The notes beneath the pieces are model-generated. The model did no database searches, had not been told where the DNA came from, and saw only the letters and a program-made list of their open reading frames with translations. The position numbers and the translations under genes were made by a program. 64,000 nt of DNA from Aristaeella hokkaidonensis (GTDB taxonomy: Bacteria > Bacillota > Clostridia > Christensenellales > Aristaeellaceae), in contig NZ_CP068393.1 in the NCBI RefSeq assembly GCF_018128945.1, forward strand, positions 1,054,001 to 1,118,000, written 5' to 3'. This document shows positions 43,074-51,935 of this stretch, piece by piece; within the stretch, counting starts at the first letter, position 1; every line of letters begins with the position of its first letter.

Positions 43074-46000
43074 TCAAGTCTGTCCAGTTGTCTGTCTGTA
43101 AAACCGGAAACTGCGGAAATCAAACGCACTGCCGGGCAGGAAAACAAAGGAGACTGTGCAGGATCCTTCCGGTACCCGGACGGAGAAGCGCTGCCTTGTG
43201 CCTCCTTTTCCGCTGAAGCCTGCCGCCGTATCGTATTCCTTTCCTTCTTTGTTCACGATCCGGATGCTGATGGTATTCAAATCCAGCGGCGTCTCCCCTT
43301 CAATCTCCAGCGTCACTTCTGCTTCACCGCCGAAGTCCATGTCGGTCCATGTAAGCGTCACATTGTTTCCGATATGGGTCACCGCGCTGCCTGAACGTTC
43401 GAAACAGTCGCCATACAGCTGTTCCGCGCTGCCTGCCGTATGCGGGATATAGGCGTTCAGCTGTTTTTCAAAGACAAATCCTTTCATATGGACTTTGTCT
43501 TTCATCCTGAATTTCATCGTCTGCAGTCCGGTCAGTCTTTCCGGAAGCTTCCAGGTCTCCGGCTGGTAGACGTTCCAGATGCTCTTCTTTTCATAATGCA
43601 GTACAGCCGTCAGATGTTCTGTACCGTTCATCCCGCAGGTCCACATTTCCAGGTCATACGGATCGTCGTTCAGCGCGAATATATCCGCTGTGACAGTATC
43701 GGATCCTGTTTTGCCGAAGTCAACGCGGCTGAAACCGATCATGCTTTCCCCGTTCCGGTCAAAAGCAATTCCCTTTTCATTGCCGGTGCCGATGTTTCCC
43801 TCGTGAAGGTCGTACAGTCCGGCTGAAACGTAGGTGAAGGGATCCAGGGAGGGATTGCCGGTGCCTTCGGCGCTGAATTCCATCTGGCTGATGAATTCAC
43901 ATCCGTCTGCCTGTCTGCCGCACAGTCCCCGCAGGTAATATTTCCCGTCCCCTTCTGCGCGTACAGTTATCCTGTGATTTTTCCCGGTGATTTTTACATA
44001 AGGGGATGCAATTCCCGCCGCGTTGGTCACTTCCCAGGTAACGGACATGTCGCCTGCATCCGCAGGCAGGACGCGGTATTCAAAGGAACATTCCGGATTC
44101 TGCTCTGTCAGCCTGGTGCTGCCGATGGCCCGGATCTCCAGCCTGCGTGCCGGAACGCCGCCTGTGAGAGGCTTTTCAGCAGCTTTTTGAATGCATGAAA
44201 TGCCCTTTTTCATTTCTGCTTTCTCCACAGGTATCGTCATCTCTGCACAGATTCCATTGCTGCTCCGGACAAGCACAGATACGTCTTCATGTTTTCCGTT
44301 TGATCGGATGATCAGCAGAAGTTTTCCGGAAAACAGCCTCCTGCAGTCGCATTGATAGCTGTCCGGATCGGTGGAATCTCCATTGTCGGTACCGATCAGC
44401 TGTCCCCCGCCGCGGACTGTGATTTTGATCCTGTCCCGTGCGTTTCCGATAGGGTTTCCATCCCTGTCTTCCGCGCTCACCGTCACAAAGGCCAGGTCCC
44501 ACCCGTCAGTTTTCAGTTTTTCTTCCTCACGGGTCAGGGAAAACTGAGCTGTTTCTCCCGGCGTCCTAATACTTTCTTCACAGAGGATCTGCCCCTTTTC
44601 ATCATATCCTCTGGCGGTCAGCGTACCCGGGCGGAACGGCAGCTGCCAGACCGGCAGGCACTTTTCCATGCTGCTGTAATCCGGTTTCTGCTTTCCGCAG
44701 GATTTTCCGTTCAGGAAAAGTTCTGTTTCATAGCAGTTTGTCATTACCGGAATATCAATCAACTGTCCGGGATTCCAGTCCCAGTTCACGCCGATATGGA
44801 TCATTTTTTCTGGATTCCAGAAGCTTTTGAAAAGATAATAGGAATCCTTTGGAAAACAGGCTGTGTCCGCCTGGCCGAAATAGCAGGATCGTGTATGGTA
44901 CGGCGTAGGTTCGCCGATATAGTCGATGCCGCTCCAGATGAATTGTCCCAGGCTGAAGGAGTGATGCAGGTCTTCTGTAATAAGCCGCTTCAGGCTGTCT
45001 GCGCCCCAGCTGGTATTGCTGTTTCCCAGGGCGGAACACTGCAGGTCCGCGTCGCTCATGATGCTCTGGCTCATCGGAAAATGATAGATTCCCCTGCTGG
45101 ACAGGATGCTGCCAGTTTCGCTGCCGTAGATAATCCATTTCGGGTGGGCAGCATGATGCGCTTCATATAACTTTTCCCCGTAGTTGTATCCGACGATATC
45201 CACTCTTTCAGCGCAGCGCTGTCCGCCTTCCCATTGCATATAATTGCAGCCGAAGGTAACATAGGCGTGTTTTTCCGGATCATGCTTCCGTACTTCATCC
45301 GCCAGAAGCTGTGTAACGGCTGTTCCTCGCTCATCCGCGTGCATATCATAGATCTCGTTCCCGATGGACCACATGATCACGCAGGCATGGCAGCGGTCCC
45401 TGCGGATCCAGGATGCCACGTCCCTTTGATACCATTCCGGGAAAAACCGGGCATAATCATAGGTGGTCTTGGGTCTTTCCCACATATCAAAGGCTTCGTC
45501 AACCACCAGGATGCCCATCTCATCGCACATATCCAGCCATTTCTCCGCGGGAGGGTTATGGCTCGTCCGCACAGCGTTCACGCCCATATCCTTCATCAGT
45601 TTCAGCTGCCTGCGTGCGGCCTTTTCGTGGAAGGCTGCGCCCAGCGCGCCGAGATCATGATGCAGGCATACGCCCCGCAATCGTGTTTTTTGGCCGTTCA
45701 GGAACAGGCCTTGATTCGGGTCTGCAAAAACAGACCTTAGTCCGATCTTTCTGACTTCGGTCTGTTTTCCGTATCTGATGTTCAATGTATAGAGATAGGG
45801 ATCCTCCGGAGACCAGGGTCTGCCTTCCCTGACCGGAATCGTTGCCCGGATGAATCCTTCCTGTGCCTTGCCGGCCGCAATGCCGGCGGTTTCTCCCTGC
45901 ATGTCCTGCAGGACGCATTCAAAGGGCTGCGGTTCACCTGCTGTTTCTGCTTTGATCCGCAGGTTCCAGCCCTGCTCGTCAGTATAGTTTTCCTTTATGG

Positions 46001-46448
46001 ACAGCCCGTCCGGAATCAGATGGCTTGCCGGGAGGGTTACCAGGTATACGTCCCGGTAAATACCGCTTCCGGAATACCACCTGCTGTTGGGACTCCTGTG
46101 CCGGATATGGACCATCAGTTCGTTTCTGCCGGCCTGCAGCTTTCCATCCAGCGGTACGTCAAAAGCTGTATATCCGTACGGATGGGTACAGAGCACTTCT
46201 CCGTTCAGCAGTACGTCGCAGTCCATATAGACGCCGTCAAACCGGATCATCACCACCGGTTCATGATCTTCAGGCAGTTCAATGATCCGCCGGTACCATG
46301 CGTCGGCGGTTTCATACAGGTCATCCTGCCAGATCAGCCAGTCATGGGGCAGGTCCACAGGAGTGAAGGAAGCCTTCTCCGCGTCTTTCAGTCCGGATCC
46401 TGCGGGGAGTTTGGCAAAGAACCATTGATCGTTAATCAGTGTACGCAT
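43074..46448 (-). CDS. Glycoside hydrolase family 2, beta-galactosidase-like
   Basis: 1124 residues, no signal peptide, so cytosolic. Domains in order: N-terminal jelly roll (about 1-165; PHDW and RRIIELPED motifs), immunoglobulin-like domain (about 170-265), TIM barrel (about 265-590) with acid/base E365 in WSIGNEI and nucleophile E444 in GSETGS, then about 500 residues of beta-rich accessory domains, including a Big/DUF4982-like part and a carbohydrate-binding-like C-terminus. Cleaves beta-linked galactosides or glucuronides; substrate not determined by motif. The ribosome binding site is modest. Sits 19 bp after gpsA. Confidence 0.93.
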   Translation of the reverse strand: MRTLINDQWFFAKLPAGSGLKDAEKASFTPVDLPHDWLIWQDDLYETADAWYRRIIELPEDHEPVVMIRFDGVYMDCDVLLNGEVLCTHPYGYTAFDVPLDGKLQAGRNELMVHIRHRSPNSRWYSGSGIYRDVYLVTLPASHLIPDGLSIKENYTDEQGWNLRIKAETAGEPQPFECVLQDMQGETAGIAAGKAQEGFIRATIPVREGRPWSPEDPYLYTLNIRYGKQTEVRKIGLRSVFADPNQGLFLNGQKTRLRGVCLHHDLGALGAAFHEKAARRQLKLMKDMGVNAVRTSHNPPAEKWLDMCDEMGILVVDEAFDMWERPKTTYDYARFFPEWYQRDVASWIRRDRCHACVIMWSIGNEIYDMHADERGTAVTQLLADEVRKHDPEKHAYVTFGCNYMQWEGGQRCAERVDIVGYNYGEKLYEAHHAAHPKWIIYGSETGSILSSRGIYHFPMSQSIMSDADLQCSALGNSNTSWGADSLKRLITEDLHHSFSLGQFIWSGIDYIGEPTPYHTRSCYFGQADTACFPKDSYYLFKSFWNPEKMIHIGVNWDWNPGQLIDIPVMTNCYETELFLNGKSCGKQKPDYSSMEKCLPVWQLPFRPGTLTARGYDEKGQILCEESIRTPGETAQFSLTREEEKLKTDGWDLAFVTVSAEDRDGNPIGNARDRIKITVRGGGQLIGTDNGDSTDPDSYQCDCRRLFSGKLLLIIRSNGKHEDVSVLVRSSNGICAEMTIPVEKAEMKKGISCIQKAAEKPLTGGVPARRLEIRAIGSTRLTEQNPECSFEYRVLPADAGDMSVTWEVTNAAGIASPYVKITGKNHRITVRAEGDGKYYLRGLCGRQADGCEFISQMEFSAEGTGNPSLDPFTYVSAGLYDLHEGNIGTGNEKGIAFDRNGESMIGFSRVDFGKTGSDTVTADIFALNDDPYDLEMWTCGMNGTEHLTAVLHYEKKSIWNVYQPETWKLPERLTGLQTMKFRMKDKVHMKGFVFEKQLNAYIPHTAGSAEQLYGDCFERSGSAVTHIGNNVTLTWTDMDFGGEAEVTLEIEGETPLDLNTISIRIVNKEGKEYDTAAGFSGKGGTRQRFSVRVPEGSCTVSFVFLPGSAFDFRSFRFYRQTTGQT

Positions 46449-46467
46449 CTGATACCCCTGCTGTCTG

Positions 46468-47463
46468 TTATTCGGTTTTCAGACTTCTGTTCATCAGTTC
46501 ATTCACAACGTCGGAAGGCTTTGCGTGTTCATTCACGATCAGCCTCACCGCGTTGATCAGCGGCATATCCATACCGTATCTCTCGCACAGGGTCACCGCG
46601 GCCGGAAGAGCGTTCATTCCCTCCACAACCATTCCGATTTCCCTGACCGCCTCTTCCACGGATTTTCCCTGGCCGATCAGGTATCCGGCCCGGTTGTTCC
46701 TGGAATGCTGGCTGGTTGCTGTTACGATCAGGTCGCCGATTCCGGCCAGGCCGAAAAAGGTCTTTTCACGGCATCCCATGGCCAGCCCCAGGCGGCGGAT
46801 TTCTTCCATGCCCCGGGTGATCATGGCAGCGCAGGTGTTGTCTCCGTATCCGAGTCCCCTGGCGATACCGACAGCAAGCGCCTCCACGTTTTTCAGCGCG
46901 CCGCAGATCTGTACCCCTTTTTCATCCGGATTGATATACGGCCTGATACAGGTTCCGTCAAACAGCTGCTGCACGCCCGCGGCGCAGTCCATGTCCTCGC
47001 AGGCGCACACAATCAGGGTCGGCAGATCCCTGGCTACTTCTTCCGCGTGGGTCGGTCCGCTCAGGGCCACCGCCTGGTTCTTTTTGCCGGCCGCCTTCAG
47101 CTCATCCCGCAGGACTTCCGTCAGTGTCATCAGCGTATCCTTTTCGATCCCCTTGGCCGCGCTGATCAGCACCATTTTATCCTCAATATAGGGAGCAAAA
47201 TCCCGGATTGTTTCACGGGTATATACGGAAGGAACCACCATCAGGAGGTAATCTGCCCCGGCTGCGGCCTTTCCGATATCGGAGGTAAAAACAATCTCTT
47301 CCGGTATTTTAACCCCCGGAAGGTTCGGATGTTTTCTCTCCGCGGAAAGCCTGTCGGTTTCTTCCTGAAAGCGGCTCCAGATACGGATTTCATATCCTTT
47401 TTGTGAAAGCGCCCTGCCCAGCGCTGTACCCCAGGTTCCTGCTCCGGCTACAGTAATAATCAT
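46468..47463 (-). CDS. gpsA: NAD(P)-dependent glycerol-3-phosphate dehydrogenase
   Basis: 331 residues, normal length. N-terminal Rossmann motif VAGAGTWGTALG; ISAAKGIEKDTL, SGPTHAEEVARDLPT and CGALKNVEALAVGIARG hold the substrate site and catalytic lysine. Makes sn-glycerol 3-phosphate for phospholipid synthesis in the cytoplasm. Ahead of a GH2 gene, an unusual partner. Confidence 0.97.
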   Translation of the reverse strand: MIITVAGAGTWGTALGRALSQKGYEIRIWSRFQEETDRLSAERKHPNLPGVKIPEEIVFTSDIGKAAAGADYLLMVVPSVYTRETIRDFAPYIEDKMVLISAAKGIEKDTLMTLTEVLRDELKAAGKKNQAVALSGPTHAEEVARDLPTLIVCACEDMDCAAGVQQLFDGTCIRPYINPDEKGVQICGALKNVEALAVGIARGLGYGDNTCAAMITRGMEEIRRLGLAMGCREKTFFGLAGIGDLIVTATSQHSRNNRAGYLIGQGKSVEEAVREIGMVVEGMNALPAAVTLCERYGMDMPLINAVRLIVNEHAKPSDVVNELMNRSLKTE

Positions 47464-47486
47464 CCTGTCTGCCCTCTTATTATTTC

Positions 47487-47936
47487 TTATTCCTGATCGG
47501 ATCTGTATTCAAGGTGAAGCTCGTTGGTTGAGGTATAGTTTCCCTGGATATTCAGCTGGTATTTCAGATGGATGTTGCCTTCGGAACTTCCGAAACGGCA
47601 GGCTGCCTCCTTGGTGAATACAGCCATGTCCATTTCGCCGTAGGGCGTATGGTACACGCCTTCAAAACGCTGTCCCTTTGCGAATACCATCGTATTGGAA
47701 AAATCCCCTTTGCGTTCCATGGTAATCCGGCCGTTCTTCAGCGTAAGGGAGATATCGGACTTCAGGATAGCGCCCGTTTCCTCGTCCTGCTGCGTTTCCT
47801 CATACTGCAGGAGGGCTTCCTCCGGGTTTGTATAGTCCAGTTTGCCCACCGTCATAAACTGAATGGGATAGTCCGGCATATGATCATACCTGGCGATTGT
47901 CAGCAGATTGATAAATACAGGTTTACGGCTGTCCAC
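47487..47936 (-). CDS. DUF1934 (YwiB-family) beta-barrel protein
   Basis: 149 residues from GTG 47936, which has AAAGGAG 10 bp upstream; the ATG at 47996 would add a tail not typical of the family. Calycin-like barrel pattern: LQYEETQQDEETGAI, ITMERKGDFSNTMVF and YHTPYGEMDMAVFT are conserved DUF1934 features. Function unknown. Often found near arginyl-tRNA synthetase or lipid genes; here it leads into gpsA. Confidence 0.88.
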   Translation of the reverse strand: MDSRKPVFINLLTIARYDHMPDYPIQFMTVGKLDYTNPEEALLQYEETQQDEETGAILKSDISLTLKNGRITMERKGDFSNTMVFAKGQRFEGVYHTPYGEMDMAVFTKEAACRFGSSEGNIHLKYQLNIQGNYTSTNELHLEYRSDQE

Positions 47937-48079
47937 CTTGTCACAGCTCCTTTCTGGTGATACAGTAAGTGTACATCCTAAACCTTCTGTTTGCAAGTCA
48001 GGCGGAGGGACAGGATGTCTGTCTGTGTGATTATATATTGATGATAGAACAGATAAAAGAAATTGTTCCGGAGGGGCTT

Positions 48080-48949
48080 ATGATCCTGAAAGCCTATGCC
48101 AAAATCAACTGGTCCCTGGATATTACCGGGCAGCGGGAAGACGGATATCATATCATGGATATGCTGATGCAGCCCGTTTCCCTGGCAGACGATATCACGC
48201 TGTCTCCTGCCGCTTCTCTGTCGATCACCACCGGCGGCTGGCCCCGTTCACGTGCGGATGAAAGCAACCTGGCCTATCGTGCTGCCCTGGCGCTGAAAAA
48301 CGAAACCGGATACCCGCTTGGTGCCCGGATCCACGTGGATAAGCATATTCCGATCGGCGCGGGCATGGGCGGCGGAAGCTCAGATGCCGCCGCTGTGCTG
48401 ACCGGGCTCAACCGTCTGTGGAATACCGGCCTTTCCGGCGCTGACCTGGAGCGAATCGGACTGACCATCGGTGCGGATGTTCCTTTCCTGATCCGCGGCG
48501 GTCTTGCCCGTACCCGCGGCATCGGAGAGGATATGGAGGATCATGAATGCCGTTACAGCTACTGGCTGATTGTGATCCAGCCCTGTCCCGGACTCAGTAC
48601 CGCTCAGGTATTCAGCCTCTGGCATGAATCCGCTCCTGCGGACCGTCCCGATACCGATCATGCGCTTCGGGCGCTGGAAACCGGAGACCTGAATCTTCTT
48701 TGCGCCTCAATCGGAAATGTGCTTCAGCCCGTATCGGAAAAGCTGCGTCCGGAGATTGCGGAGGCCTGTACACTGCTGACGGCGGAAGGCGCACAGGCAG
48801 CCCGGATGACCGGCAGCGGCAGTGCCGTCTTCGGCGTGTTCCGTTCTCCTTCTGTTGCGGAGAAGGCATACCAGCGGATTTCCGCACGCTATAAAACCGT
48901 TTTTCTCTGTCATACCCAGCATGACAGCGTCCGGATTATGGAGGAGTAG
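48080..48949 (+). CDS. ispE: 4-diphosphocytidyl-2-C-methyl-D-erythritol kinase
   Basis: 289 residues from ATG 48080 (GGAGGGG upstream). GHMP kinase of the MEP isoprenoid pathway: LKAYAKINWSLDITGQREDGYH at the N-terminus, ATP loop PIGAGMGGGSSDAAAVL and C-terminal ARMTGSGSAVFG. Phosphorylates CDP-methylerythritol. The frame is open back to 47969 but only this start has a site and matches the family. Confidence 0.96.
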   Translation: MILKAYAKINWSLDITGQREDGYHIMDMLMQPVSLADDITLSPAASLSITTGGWPRSRADESNLAYRAALALKNETGYPLGARIHVDKHIPIGAGMGGGSSDAAAVLTGLNRLWNTGLSGADLERIGLTIGADVPFLIRGGLARTRGIGEDMEDHECRYSYWLIVIQPCPGLSTAQVFSLWHESAPADRPDTDHALRALETGDLNLLCASIGNVLQPVSEKLRPEIAEACTLLTAEGAQAARMTGSGSAVFGVFRSPSVAEKAYQRISARYKTVFLCHTQHDSVRIMEE

Positions 48950-48957
48950 GATTATAT

Positions 48958-49692
48958 ATGAAGAAAACCCTGGGCTGTATTCGCAAGGCGGATCATGATT
49001 TCAGTCTCATCGAATCCGGCGACCGTGTGGCTGTCGGTGTTTCCGGCGGAAAGGATTCCCTGCTGCTCCTGCATGCGCTGAGCCTTTACCGCCAGTTCTC
49101 CCATAAGGATTTTTCACTTTTTGCCATTACCGTCACCCTGGGGCTGGAACCTTTTGATCTTACCCGGATCCGTGCCCTGTGCGAACAGCTGGACATAGAG
49201 TATATTGTAAAGGAAACGGAAATCGGCAAAATTATTTTTGAATATCGTCAGGAAAAGAACCCCTGCGCCCTTTGTGCCAAAATGCGCAGGGCTGTTCTTG
49301 CCAATACCTGCGTGGAATACAATATCAATAAACTTGCCCTGGGCCATCATCGGGAGGACGCCATTGAAACCCTGCTCATGTCCCTTTTTAATGAGGGGCG
49401 GTTTAAAACCTTCCACCCGAAAACACGCATGAGCAGGACAGGCATCACCGTGATCCGTCTCCTGATTTACCTGCCTGAGAGCCATGTAAAACATATGGCA
49501 AAGGTCCTGGACCTGCCCGTCGTCAAATCTCCCTGCCCGGCGGACGGCAATACGGACCGGCAGAAAATGAAGGATCTTATGCGGGAACTCCGCAAGGTTT
49601 ACCCTGACGTGAACGAGCGCTTCCTCCATGCCCTCCAGCAGGATCATTACGATCTATGGCAGAAGGATAATTCCCCTTCCGGCAACGGATGA
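48958..49692 (+). CDS. ttcA: tRNA 2-thiocytidine synthesis protein TtcA
   Basis: 244 residues. PP-loop VSGGKDSLLLL, CALC knuckle (CALCAKMRR) and a later cysteine in SPCPADGN, which together ligate the iron-sulfur cluster in TtcA. HHREDAIETLLM is the conserved second motif. Thiolates C32 of certain tRNAs. Starts 8 bp after ispE. Related TtuA/CTU-type thiolases cannot be fully ruled out. Confidence 0.9.
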   Translation: MKKTLGCIRKADHDFSLIESGDRVAVGVSGGKDSLLLLHALSLYRQFSHKDFSLFAITVTLGLEPFDLTRIRALCEQLDIEYIVKETEIGKIIFEYRQEKNPCALCAKMRRAVLANTCVEYNINKLALGHHREDAIETLLMSLFNEGRFKTFHPKTRMSRTGITVIRLLIYLPESHVKHMAKVLDLPVVKSPCPADGNTDRQKMKDLMRELRKVYPDVNERFLHALQQDHYDLWQKDNSPSGNG

Positions 49693-49740
49693 TTTCTAAG
49701 CATATTTTAATCGTTTTTTCTTTCATTTATAAATTTGGTG

Positions 49741-49749
49741 TGATATAAT
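49741..49749 (+). promoter_or_regulatory. Extended -10 promoter of xpaC-telA
   Basis: TGATATAAT at 49741-49749 with a weak TTTCAT -35 (49721-49726), 17-bp spacing. Confidence 0.55.
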
Positions 49750-49774
49750 TCTTCTGATATTTAGGCAAGGAGTT

Positions 49775-50656
49775 ATGAACGTGAGCAAGAAGAACCCCAA
49801 CAGCAATAAAAAGTCCGGCGGAGCCGGTTTTATTATAACTCTGCTTATTCTTTCCTCCCTCAGCGGCTTTTCCTTCGGCGGGATCATCGCCGGTGTGCTG
49901 CTTGGGCTTGGTATTGGCAAAATCACCAGTATCATGGGAAGCGGCCTGGATACCACCACCCACAACCGGCGTGACCGGGAGCGCCAGGCCCGTGAAGAGG
50001 CTGCCGCCCGCCAGCAGGCCGAAATCCGCAGCCGTCAGCTCGCCGCCGAAGCCGAAGAGAAGAAAAAGGCCGACGCCAACCGTATTCCCCTTACCGGTGA
50101 TAAAATTGCTGACGCGGTGATCACCACCGGCCAGGACATGCTCAATACGATTAAAAAAGAAAACGCTGCCATCCCCGATCAGGAACTGACCGAGCAGATG
50201 AATAATCTTTACGTCAAGTGTGAGCAGATTTTCAGAACCGTATCTGAAACGCCCTCCAAAGCGCCCCAGGTCCGGAAGTTTATGAATTACTATCTGCCCA
50301 CCACCCTGAAAATGCTGGCCAATTACCGTACCATGCAGCAGCGCGGCGTTTCCTACGGCGAAATGAAAGAAGCCCGTGAGACTACCGTTCACGGCATGAA
50401 CCTGATCCTCACCGCCTGCCAGAAGCAGATCGATAACCTCCATCGGGAGAACATGCTTGATATCTCCACCGATATTGAGGTTCTGGAGCAGATGCTCAAG
50501 AGGGACGGCTTCATGGAAAACGAAATCGTTGAATCCGCCCGTACCGCTGCTGAAGCACAGATGCGTTATTCTTCCGCTCCCGTGATGAATTTCCCTGTCG
50601 AGTCTGACGATCATGAGATTCCATCCGGTATTCAGGCCGGTATTCAGCAGGAATAA
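49775..50656 (+). CDS. xpaC: XpaC-family membrane-associated protein
   Basis: 293 residues. One or two N-terminal hydrophobic segments (about 18-60), then a long, mostly helical cytosolic part (residues 70-270), the pattern of XpaC (5-bromo-4-chloroindolyl-phosphate hydrolysis protein, a name from a phenotype, not a proven enzyme). Its neighbour telA confirms the assignment, since xpaC-telA pairs are conserved in Bacillota. AAGGAG precedes ATG 49775. Confidence 0.88.
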   Translation: MNVSKKNPNSNKKSGGAGFIITLLILSSLSGFSFGGIIAGVLLGLGIGKITSIMGSGLDTTTHNRRDRERQAREEAAARQQAEIRSRQLAAEAEEKKKADANRIPLTGDKIADAVITTGQDMLNTIKKENAAIPDQELTEQMNNLYVKCEQIFRTVSETPSKAPQVRKFMNYYLPTTLKMLANYRTMQQRGVSYGEMKEARETTVHGMNLILTACQKQIDNLHRENMLDISTDIEVLEQMLKRDGFMENEIVESARTAAEAQMRYSSAPVMNFPVESDDHEIPSGIQAGIQQE

Positions 50657-50695
50657 TCCTTTACCTTCACTGACACTTTAAGGAGGAACGTAAAA

Positions 50696-51859
50696 ATGTC
50701 TGAAACCAATCCTATGCCTCAGCTTTCCCTGGCTCCTTCTGCTCCCGAACCGGAAGTGGCTGAAACCCCTGTTGAAAGCATTCAGCAGACTGCCGCGCCC
50801 GCGGTGGAAGAACAGGCCCCCGGCCTCGATGAAAGCCAGCTCACAGAAGCTGAAAAGAAAGCAATCGATGACTTCATCAACAAAGTCGATGTGACCAATC
50901 CGGATCACGTCCTGCTCTTTGGTGCGGATGCCCAGAAGCGCATTGCGGATTTCTCCCAGACTGCCCTGGACGCCGTTAAAACACAGGATACCGGCGCTGT
51001 CGGCAACATGCTGGTTAATCTCGTGGCTGAGCTGAAAGGCTTCAAAAAGGACACGGAAGAACCCAAAGGCCTTTCCCGCCTCTTCAGCAAGGCGGAGGAC
51101 AAGATTGTGCGCATGCAGGCCCGCTACAACAAAGTCTCCGTCAATGTTGAGAACATCGCCTCCTCCCTTGAAGGTTATCAGGCCCAGCTGCTCAAGGACG
51201 TCGCCATGTTTGACCGTCTTTACGACCAGAACAGCGATTATTTCCATCAGCTGACCCTTTATATCATCGCCGGTGATAAGAAGCTCCGCCAGATCCGGGA
51301 AACCGAGCTGAAAGAGCTGATGGACAAGGCTGCCGCCAGCGGCGATGCCATGGACGCCCAGAAAGCCAATGACCTGGCTGCCCAGTGCGACCGTTTTGAA
51401 AAGAAGCTTTACGACCTGAAGCTGACCCGTCAGGTTGCCATCCAGATGGCGCCCCAGATCCGGCTGCTTCAGAATAACGACAGCCTCCTGGTCGAGAGGA
51501 TTCAGTCCACTCTCTCCAACACCCTTCCCCTGTGGAAGAGCCAGATGGTGCTTGCCCTCGGTATGCATCATTCCCAGGAGGCACTGAAAGCCCAGACCGC
51601 CGTTACGGATATGACCAACGATCTGCTCAAGCAGAATGCTCAGGCGCTGAAGATCGGCACCATCCAGACTGCGAAAGAAGCTGAGCGCGGCATCATTGAT
51701 ATCGAGACGCTGATCCAGACCAATCAGGATCTCATTGACACCATCAACGATGTGATGGATATTCAGGCCCAGGGTCACGCCAAGCGCATTGAAGCGGAGA
51801 AGACCCTCTACTCCATGGAAGCTGAACTCAAGAAAAAGCTTCTCTCCACCAGGATCTGA
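50696..51859 (+). CDS. telA: TelA-family (toxic anion resistance) protein
   Basis: 387 residues, helical throughout, with an acidic N-terminal 55 residues. FSKAEDKIVRMQARYNKVSVNVENI and the region after LKIGTIQTAKEAERGIIDIETL are TelA family blocks. TelA proteins are linked with tellurite, colicin and some antibiotic resistance and are thought to act on membrane stress. Ends at the terminator at 51875. Confidence 0.92.
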   Translation: MSETNPMPQLSLAPSAPEPEVAETPVESIQQTAAPAVEEQAPGLDESQLTEAEKKAIDDFINKVDVTNPDHVLLFGADAQKRIADFSQTALDAVKTQDTGAVGNMLVNLVAELKGFKKDTEEPKGLSRLFSKAEDKIVRMQARYNKVSVNVENIASSLEGYQAQLLKDVAMFDRLYDQNSDYFHQLTLYIIAGDKKLRQIRETELKELMDKAAASGDAMDAQKANDLAAQCDRFEKKLYDLKLTRQVAIQMAPQIRLLQNNDSLLVERIQSTLSNTLPLWKSQMVLALGMHHSQEALKAQTAVTDMTNDLLKQNAQALKIGTIQTAKEAERGIIDIETLIQTNQDLIDTINDVMDIQAQGHAKRIEAEKTLYSMEAELKKKLLSTRI

Positions 51860-51874
51860 TATTACATTCCCAAC

Positions 51875-51909
51875 GGCACGGCATGTGATTGCATGGCCGT
51901 GCCTGTTTT
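51875..51909 (+). terminator. Terminator after telA
   Basis: GGCACGG-CATG pairs with CATG-GCCGTGCC (one bulge), followed by TGTTTT. Confidence 0.75.
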
Positions 51910-51935
51910 AAATCCAGGAAAGGAAATCGAATTGA

